From Acidobacteriaceae bacterium (lineage in GTDB: Bacteria > Acidobacteriota > Terriglobia > Bryobacterales > Bryobacteraceae): DNA of 11,278 nt. Each line of letters begins with the position of its first letter. The first letter of the stretch is position 1. Of the stretch, positions 6,932 to 11,278 are shown one piece after another. Both the position numbers and the translations under genes were made by a program. The stretch is taken from contig JAFASD010000281.1 in NCBI GenBank assembly GCA_019244945.1, forward strand, positions 1 to 11,278, written 5' to 3'. The notes beneath the pieces were generated by a model, which was not told where the DNA came from, did no database searches, and saw nothing but the letters and a program-made list of their open reading frames with translations.

Positions 6932-7939
6932 TTATAGTCCCTTCTCACCCAAAAACGCAATCAAATCCACCACCCGGTTCGAATAACCCCACTCGTTGTC
7001 GTACCAGGACACCACCTTTGCCAAATTTCCATCCAGAACCTTCGTAAATTCCGCGTCCACAATCGAACTGTTCGCGTTGTGCAAGAGATCGCTCGAAACC
7101 ACCGGATCTTCCGTATAAGCCAGAATGCCCTTCAGCGGACCTTCCGCGGCACTCTTCAGCGCGCCTCTCACAGCGTCTGTGCTTGCATCGTTCTTCAGAA
7201 CAGCGACAAAGTCGACCACCGAAACATCTGGCGTAGGAACGCGCATCGAATACCCGTCCAGCTTGCCTTTGAGTTCAGGCAATACCAAGCCAATTGCTTT
7301 AGCCGCGCCCGTAGAGGTCGGAATCATGTTGAGCGCCGCTGCACGGGCGCGACGAAGATCCTTATGCGGAAAATCGAGCACATTCTGGTCGTTCGTGTAG
7401 CTGTGGACCGTCGTCATCGTGCCTTTCTCGATGCCGAATGAGTCATGCAGCACCTTTACAAGCGGAGCGAGACAGTTCGTCGTACAGGAAGCATTCGAAA
7501 TGATGTTGTGCTTCGCGGGATCGTACATGCCTTCGTTCACACCCAGCACCACAGTTACGTCTTCGTTTTTCGCAGGAGCGGAGATGATTACTTTCTTTAC
7601 AGAGCCGCGCAGGTGCTTCTTAGCGTCCTTCGCATCCGTAAAACGGCCCGTCGATTCCATCACAACCTGTACGCCCAAGCCCGGCCAGTCGATCTCGGCC
7701 GGATCCTTGATCGCGAAAATTTTGATCTTCTTGTCGGCAACGCGGATCGCATCCCCATCCGCCTGAATGTCCTCTTCCAAATGACCGAGTATCGAATCAT
7801 ATTTGAAAAGGTGCGCGAGCGTTTTCGTGTCCGTTAAATCGTTCGCCGCCACGAATTCAATTCCCGGATGGTGCAGCCCCGCCCGAACCACATTCCGCCC
7901 GATCCGGCCAAAGCCGTTTATTCCTACTCTGATTGCCAT
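6932..7939 (-). CDS. gap: type I glyceraldehyde-3-phosphate dehydrogenase
   Basis: This 335-residue enzyme catalyses the reversible NAD-dependent oxidative phosphorylation of glyceraldehyde-3-phosphate to 1,3-bisphosphoglycerate in glycolysis and gluconeogenesis. It is complete. The Rossmann motif INGFGRIGR lies at the N-terminus, and Asp34 in ANDLTD is the acidic residue that favours NAD over NADP. The active site SNASCTTNC holds the catalytic Cys152, and His179 lies in TVHSYTNDQ. Phosphate-site and C-terminal signatures are present (STGAAKAIGLVLPELKGKL, SWYDNEWGYSNRVVDL). ATG 7939 has TAGGA close upstream and gives the standard N-terminus. The gene is 74 bases downstream of the secreted-protein gene and just upstream of the DUF433/PIN pair. 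pgk or tpi are not adjacent within the window. Confidence 0.97.
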   Translation of the reverse strand: MAIRVGINGFGRIGRNVVRAGLHHPGIEFVAANDLTDTKTLAHLFKYDSILGHLEEDIQADGDAIRVADKKIKIFAIKDPAEIDWPGLGVQVVMESTGRFTDAKDAKKHLRGSVKKVIISAPAKNEDVTVVLGVNEGMYDPAKHNIISNASCTTNCLAPLVKVLHDSFGIEKGTMTTVHSYTNDQNVLDFPHKDLRRARAAALNMIPTSTGAAKAIGLVLPELKGKLDGYSMRVPTPDVSVVDFVAVLKNDASTDAVRGALKSAAEGPLKGILAYTEDPVVSSDLLHNANSSIVDAEFTKVLDGNLAKVVSWYDNEWGYSNRVVDLIAFLGEKGL

Positions 7940-8013
7940 ATGTCCTATTTTAGGGGCGATGAGAAAAACACTCGACTCAGGCGAGAAGATACTCGGAAAG
8001 GCGCCCGCGTTGT

Positions 8014-8955
8014 TTATCGCGGTGGCGGCAAAGGAGGCGCGGTCACACCCCCTACATTCGCGTAAGATTCCTGGATTTTCACCACTTTGCCTTCATTGAA
8101 TCTCACAAACGTCATCTTGCCCGGCGGCTCGCCGTAAATCCAATCCTCGATTTCGTCACCGTCTTTATCGGTCTCCCGGCTCTTGCTGTGCGGTTTTCCC
8201 AACGCCAACAGTACCTGATCGCGGTCCATCCCCTCCACCGGCCGCTGTTCTTTGATCGCCTTTTTGATCGGCTCCGGAAGTTTGTCGACGTACTGTTCCG
8301 CTGCAGTGTGTTTTTCGAAATCGAAAATCGGCGCTAACATTTGCCGGATCTCGGCAGCTTTTAGGGATGGAACACTGCCGGGAAACACCAGCGCGATGTG
8401 CGAGCCGTTCACCGGTTGCCCGTTCTGATTGGTGTGGACCGGCGAGCTAGTGCCTCCCACACCGACCTGGACATGGTCATACCAGTGCCCGGACCGCGTA
8501 CCGCCATTGATCTCGAGCAGAATCTTATTCGATTCGATTTCAACCCGCGTAATCTGGATCTCATCACCCAGCCGCGCCGCCGGACCGTTATCCTGCATCG
8601 CTCTCTGCCATGCCGCCTTATCGTATGTGCCGTCGCTATGAAAAACCAGCGGCTTCTTCGAATGCGGCAGTGAAATCTTAGAGGTCGCAAATTCAGCCGT
8701 AAGACCGCGCTCGATCTCCATTCGCTCGTCGAAACTCAGGTTATCGGCGCGCAGATTTGAAGAGATCGCGAAAACCAGAACTGCGGCCGCAAACCACGCT
8801 ACAGCGGTTCGTTGAGCGTTTGCGCAATGGCCGCCTTTTGAGGCTGAATCGGCGCGCGCACCAGTGCTAAGAACAGGCCGATCACAAAAACCGTGGCCAA
8901 AAGACCGCCCTCCGGTCCGTAAGCGCCGCCGCTCCAGAGAGGCGTCAGATCCCAT
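8014..8955 (-). CDS. conserved secreted protein with BamE-like C-terminal motif (start unresolved)
   Basis: The mature part is clear. It runs from about 8745 (DNLSFDERMEIERGLTAEF) through LGDEIQITRVEIESNKILLE, GHWYDHVQVGVGG and MLAPIFDFEKHTAAEQYV to a C-terminal EGMDRDQVLLALGKP...EDWIYGEPPGKMTFVRFNEG. The last part resembles the BamE/SmpA-type 'GM-x-x-x-QV-x-x-x-LG-x-P ... W-x-Y' motif. I recall acidobacterial homologues with signal peptides but no known function. A hydrophobic signal-like core (AWFAAAVLVFAISSNLRA) precedes the mature part, yet the nearest canonical in-frame start is ATG 8955. That is about 50 residues further up and inside the CPBP gene in another frame. The sequence between does not look like natural protein. 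The frame is open to 9102. An internal ATG at 8721 would omit the signal. The true start may be non-canonical, or a frameshift may exist near 8803. The coding call is firm; the 5' end is not. Confidence 0.75.
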   Translation of the reverse strand: MGSDASLERRRLRTGGRSFGHGFCDRPVLSTGARADSASKGGHCANAQRTAVAWFAAAVLVFAISSNLRADNLSFDERMEIERGLTAEFATSKISLPHSKKPLVFHSDGTYDKAAWQRAMQDNGPAARLGDEIQITRVEIESNKILLEINGGTRSGHWYDHVQVGVGGTSSPVHTNQNGQPVNGSHIALVFPGSVPSLKAAEIRQMLAPIFDFEKHTAAEQYVDKLPEPIKKAIKEQRPVEGMDRDQVLLALGKPHSKSRETDKDGDEIEDWIYGEPPGKMTFVRFNEGKVVKIQESYANVGGVTAPPLPPPR

Positions 8956-9611
8956 CTGTAGAAGTACCTCGTTACCTCGATTGTAAGCCCGCTCAAATTG
9001 ACCCCGAATAAAGGCAGCACCGCGTTCCAGCCATAGTGCAGCCCAATCGGGAGCCATAAATCGTGGCTTCGCAGGAAAGAGTATCCAAGCAGGATTCCCC
9101 ACAAGATCGTATTGAGAACTCCTAAAAACGTGGCATTTGGATTCGAGGAGTGCGCCAGACCAAAAATGACGCCCACCGGCAGAACCGTCGCAAACGGGCC
9201 TATTTTTTCCACCAGCAATTGGAAAGCATATCCTCGAAAAATCATCTCCTCACCGGTAGCTGCCACCAGGAGCGAAACAAGATAGAACACCAGAGTCGGC
9301 CAGGTGAACGAACCATTTTGCCGGACCACAATATGCCCCGTTCCCGCCAGCAACGGTGCAGCCAGCATCAACGCCGCAGCAATCGCGCTGAACACCACTC
9401 CGATCGCAAAATTCCATCCCGAACTCCGCCCGCTCCTCAGTCCTATGTCTGTCAACGGGCGGCGATCGAAGATGCGCATTGTGAGCAGATTCGCCACTAG
9501 CCCGGTGGCGCACAGCCCAACCGTGGCTGCAACCACCACACCGAAGACCCCCAGCATGAGCGGACTTATAAAAAGCAGTCCAATGACCACCGTCGCGACA
9601 AAGAAGGTCAC
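8799..9611 (-). CDS. CPBP family intramembrane metalloprotease (CAAX/Abi type)
   Basis: This is a 270-residue multi-pass membrane protein. It carries the three motifs of the CPBP (type II CAAX prenyl endopeptidase/Abi) family: EEMIFRGYAF with Glu121, Glu122 and Arg126; GLAHSSN with His154; and PIGLHYGWN with His192 and Asn196. These residues form the metal/catalytic site within the membrane. Around it lie about seven or eight hydrophobic segments, beginning with VATVVIGLLFISPLMLGVFG. The bacterial substrate is generally unknown; some members act in bacteriocin immunity or sigma/anti-sigma processing. The annotated start is GTG 9611. The frame is open for about 24 further codons (to a TAA at 9684-9686) and that stretch (TRTTGPDTRLGIVIR) looks protein-like, so a non-canonical upstream start is possible. 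The stop is followed by, and overlaps, the secreted-protein frame. Confidence 0.9.
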   Translation of the reverse strand: MTFFVATVVIGLLFISPLMLGVFGVVVAATVGLCATGLVANLLTMRIFDRRPLTDIGLRSGRSSGWNFAIGVVFSAIAAALMLAAPLLAGTGHIVVRQNGSFTWPTLVFYLVSLLVAATGEEMIFRGYAFQLLVEKIGPFATVLPVGVIFGLAHSSNPNATFLGVLNTILWGILLGYSFLRSHDLWLPIGLHYGWNAVLPLFGVNLSGLTIEVTRYFYRWDLTPLWSGGAYGPEGGLLATVFVIGLFLALVRAPIQPQKAAIAQTLNEPL

Positions 9612-9655
9612 GCGGATGACGATCCCGAGCCGGGTGTCAGGACCGGTCGTGCGCG

Positions 9656-9683
9656 TTGAAATGGCTGGCTGTACGACTATACT
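9656..9683 (+). promoter_or_regulatory. sigma-70-type promoter for the PilZ gene
   Basis: TTGAAA (9656-9661) and TATACT (9678-9683) are separated by 16 bases and match five of six consensus positions each. Transcription would begin near 9690, leaving a leader of about 60 bases before the PilZ ATG at 9749. The site lies in the 137-base divergent gap between the CPBP and PilZ genes. Confidence 0.5.
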
Positions 9684-9748
9684 TTAATCCTAACTTTTAG
9701 CCGCAGAAAGACTCTCACCCGTTACCTCCCGTAGCCGATGAGACAGGT

Positions 9749-10126
9749 ATGCAGGAACGCCGAACAGATACCAGGATGCTGTGCGCGGAATTGGTGGAAG
9801 TGATCTGGAAAGATCAATCTGGACGCGAGCGAAGGCGAATCGCCAACCTGGAGGACATCTCCCTCTGCGGCATCTGTCTCCAGGTCGAAAATCCCATGCA
9901 ACCCGGCACCGAAGTGACCATGCGCTACGGAGATGGCAACCTCGTAGGAATCGTTCGTTATTGCGCCTTTCGGGATGAAGGCTACTTCCTCGGAATACAG
10001 TTCGAGGAGGGCTGCCAATGGTCCACCCAGCACTTCCGGCCTGAACACCTCCTGGACCCCCGCGAGCTTGTCGAGCAAGCCATGCGCCGCCATCACGCCG
10101 CTTCTGATTCCCCCGCCCTCTACTAA
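9749..10126 (+). CDS. PilZ domain protein (c-di-GMP receptor)
   Basis: This is a 125-residue single-domain PilZ protein with no membrane segment. The c-di-GMP binding signatures are intact: RxxxR as R5-TDT-R9 in QERRTDTRM, and DxSxxG as Asp36-Ser38-Gly41 in LEDISLCG. The beta-barrel continues through GTEVTMRYGDGNLVGIVRYC and GYFLGIQFEEG. The C-terminal tail (HFRPEHLLDPRELVEQAMRR) is helical. Such proteins change conformation on c-di-GMP binding and pass the signal to a partner in motility, polysaccharide export or transcription. No partner gene is adjacent. The ATG at 9749 has a GAGACAGG stretch upstream as Shine-Dalgarno, and RxxxR directly after the start is the expected place. The gene is monocistronic or loosely linked to the aldolase 73 bases downstream. 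Confidence 0.92.
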   Translation: MQERRTDTRMLCAELVEVIWKDQSGRERRRIANLEDISLCGICLQVENPMQPGTEVTMRYGDGNLVGIVRYCAFRDEGYFLGIQFEEGCQWSTQHFRPEHLLDPRELVEQAMRRHHAASDSPALY

Positions 10127-10199
10127 TCTCCACCGCAGTAAAATTCATAGACGAAGCAAATAGCCGCCATCCGGGTGGCAGTGTCTTCCCGCCGAGGGC

Positions 10200-11141
10200 A
10201 TGGGAAAGAACGACCAGCAACCTTCCGCGACCGGTGTCTACGCCGCCCTCCTTACGCCTAGACGACCCTACTCCACCGAAGCGGATTGCGCCATTCTGCT
10301 CGATTACTTAGATCTCATCACTCGCACCGGTGTTGATGGCGTTGTCCTCTTCGGATCTACGGGCGAGTTCGTGCATTTTGATACCGCCGAGCGGATGCGC
10401 CTCGCCATGCTCGCTATCCGCCGCAGCCGCGCCCCCGTTCTGGTCAATGTCTCGCACTCCACTCTCGCCGGCGCCATCGCTCTCGCCGAACATGCCATCA
10501 CCGCCCGTGCCGCCGGCGTCCTGCTCATGCCGCCATACTTCTACCGTTACACCGACACCCAGATCTTCGAGTTCTATCGCCATTTTGTGAACTCCATCGG
10601 ACGCGCTATCCCCGTTTATCTCTACAATCTGCCATTCTTCACAAATCCAATTTCCGCCGGCCTCGCCGAACGTCTCTTCGGACTGGGAGCGTTCGCCGGT
10701 ATCAAGGATTCTAGCGGCGATTGGCAAATGTTTGAAGCGCTGCGTTCGTATAGAGCAGCCCGTCCGTTCAGCCTGCTCGTAGGGCACGAGTCTGTCTATC
10801 TTCGTGCAGCTCTCGCCGGCGCGGATGGAATCATTTCAGGTGTAGCAGCCGCCCTTCCGGAACTGCTCGTTGCGATGAACCGCGTAATTCGCTCCCCGGC
10901 CCCCGAACAAGCCCAGCGACTGAATATCCGCCTTCAGGAATTCGTCGCCTGGATTGAAAAATTTCCGGCAACCACCGCAATCCGGCGAGCTGCAATCGCC
11001 CGCGGCTGGAAACTCGATCACTTCGCTCTACCGCTCGACGAAAAAACATCTCAAGATCTGGCCGCCTTTGAGCGTTGGTTCCACAACTGGCTCCCATCAG
11101 TTCTGTCCGAGTGCGCCGCGGATGCACATGTGAGAGCGTAG
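10200..11141 (+). CDS. dihydrodipicolinate synthase / N-acetylneuraminate lyase superfamily protein
   Basis: This is a 313-residue class I aldolase-type TIM barrel. The Schiff-base lysine is Lys169 in AGIKDSSGDW, the catalytic tyrosine is Tyr142 in VYLYNLPFF, and the substrate carboxylate loop is GSTGEF (52-57). The barrel strands GVDGVVLF, VLVNVSH and AGVLLMPPYF are in the right order. The family joins or cleaves pyruvate-type substrates (DapA, NanA, KDG and related aldolases). The hydrophobic NLPFFTNP in place of DapA's NVPSRTG, and GHESVYLRAALAGADG in place of its GDDA region, suggest a substrate other than aspartate semialdehyde, so dapA is not assigned. ATG 10200 is the only start: an in-frame TAG lies at 10161. 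GAGGG sits unusually close to it. A PLP decarboxylase gene begins 12 bases after the stop, so the two are likely co-transcribed. Confidence 0.88.
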   Translation: MGKNDQQPSATGVYAALLTPRRPYSTEADCAILLDYLDLITRTGVDGVVLFGSTGEFVHFDTAERMRLAMLAIRRSRAPVLVNVSHSTLAGAIALAEHAITARAAGVLLMPPYFYRYTDTQIFEFYRHFVNSIGRAIPVYLYNLPFFTNPISAGLAERLFGLGAFAGIKDSSGDWQMFEALRSYRAARPFSLLVGHESVYLRAALAGADGIISGVAAALPELLVAMNRVIRSPAPEQAQRLNIRLQEFVAWIEKFPATTAIRRAAIARGWKLDHFALPLDEKTSQDLAAFERWFHNWLPSVLSECAADAHVRA

Positions 11142-11153
11142 GATAGTCGTGAA

Positions 11154-11278
11154 ATGTCCGAGCGAACGCCTGCCCGTTCCATGACGCCCGAGGAATTCCG
11201 AAAGGCAGCACATGAGCATGCCGATTGGGTGGCTGAATACTTCCAGCACATCCGGGACTCGCCCGTCACGACGTTCCT
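11154..11278 (+). CDS. PLP-dependent decarboxylase, aromatic amino acid type (N-terminal fragment)
   Basis: The frame is open from ATG 11154 to the window end, giving 41 complete codons. After a nine-residue leader it reads MTPEEFRKAAHEHADWVAEY followed by FQHIRDSPVTTF. This is the characteristic N-terminal helix pair of group II PLP decarboxylases (aromatic L-amino acid/tyrosine/tryptophan decarboxylase family; compare the common MTPEEFRxxGHxxVDWIADY pattern). The PLP lysine and the rest of the fold lie outside the window, so substrate cannot be judged. An AGGA element straddles the preceding stop about ten bases upstream. A second ATG at 11181 begins directly at MTPEEF but lacks a Shine-Dalgarno. 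The 12-base gap to the aldolase gene implies a shared transcript. Confidence 0.8.
   Translation, partial: MSERTPARSMTPEEFRKAAHEHADWVAEYFQHIRDSPVTTF

Noticed and set aside
8005..8022. GC-rich 5-bp hairpin (CCGCG/CGCGG) over the stop of the secreted-protein gene
   Set aside because: The stem is short and no T-tract follows on the minus strand, so a terminator call is not supported.
9690..10220. 176-residue open frame on the minus strand across the PilZ gene
   Set aside because: It covers a clear PilZ protein on the other strand, and its translation is Arg/Gly-rich with no motif.
1..11278. CRISPR arrays, insertion sequences, tRNA or rRNA genes, long direct repeats
   Set aside because: None was seen on reading both strands. 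The alanine GCC run near 2523-2537 is ordinary coding sequence.

Overview
The window is a gene-dense stretch of a bacterial chromosome with a moderately high GC content. It resembles a soil Acidobacteriota genome. That assignment rests on gene style: a short PilZ protein with an acidobacterial look, a short NAD-type isocitrate dehydrogenase, a DUF433/PIN-like pair, and a conserved secreted protein whose homologues I recall from Acidobacteria. It is an inference, not the result of a search. No rRNA, tRNA, CRISPR array, insertion sequence or prophage gene was seen, and no intergenic gap reaches 300 bases.

Layout. Positions 1-2720 (+) hold an ABC export operon: the C-terminal part of an FtsX/MacB-type permease, a HlyD/YbhG-like periplasmic adaptor and a LolD/MacB-type ATPase. 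Positions 2794-3552 (+) hold a tightly spaced pair of unknown genes, a small acidic protein and a histidine-rich protein, arranged like a toxin-antitoxin unit. Next come purH (3601-5157, -) and, divergent from it, an NAD-type isocitrate dehydrogenase (5210-6220, +).

Positions 6306-9611 form a minus-strand block. Read in its own direction it is: CPBP intramembrane protease, conserved secreted protein, type I glyceraldehyde-3-phosphate dehydrogenase, DUF433 antitoxin-like protein and PIN-like (DUF5615-type) toxin-like protein. A terminator-like hairpin lies after the last gene. On the plus strand, a PilZ gene (9749-10126) with a good sigma-70-type promoter is followed by a DapA-superfamily aldolase/lyase (10200-11141). 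Twelve bases after that begins a PLP-dependent aromatic-type decarboxylase, cut off by the window end.

How the genes relate. Most are housekeeping or envelope genes: purine synthesis, TCA cycle, glycolysis, export and c-di-GMP sensing. Two small accessory modules sit between them. The DUF433/PIN pair belongs to a recognised toxin-antitoxin-like arrangement. The 2794-3552 pair is less well defined and is the best candidate for something undescribed. The most puzzling local detail is the secreted protein at 8014-8955: it has a signal-peptide-like segment but no canonical in-frame start close to it.
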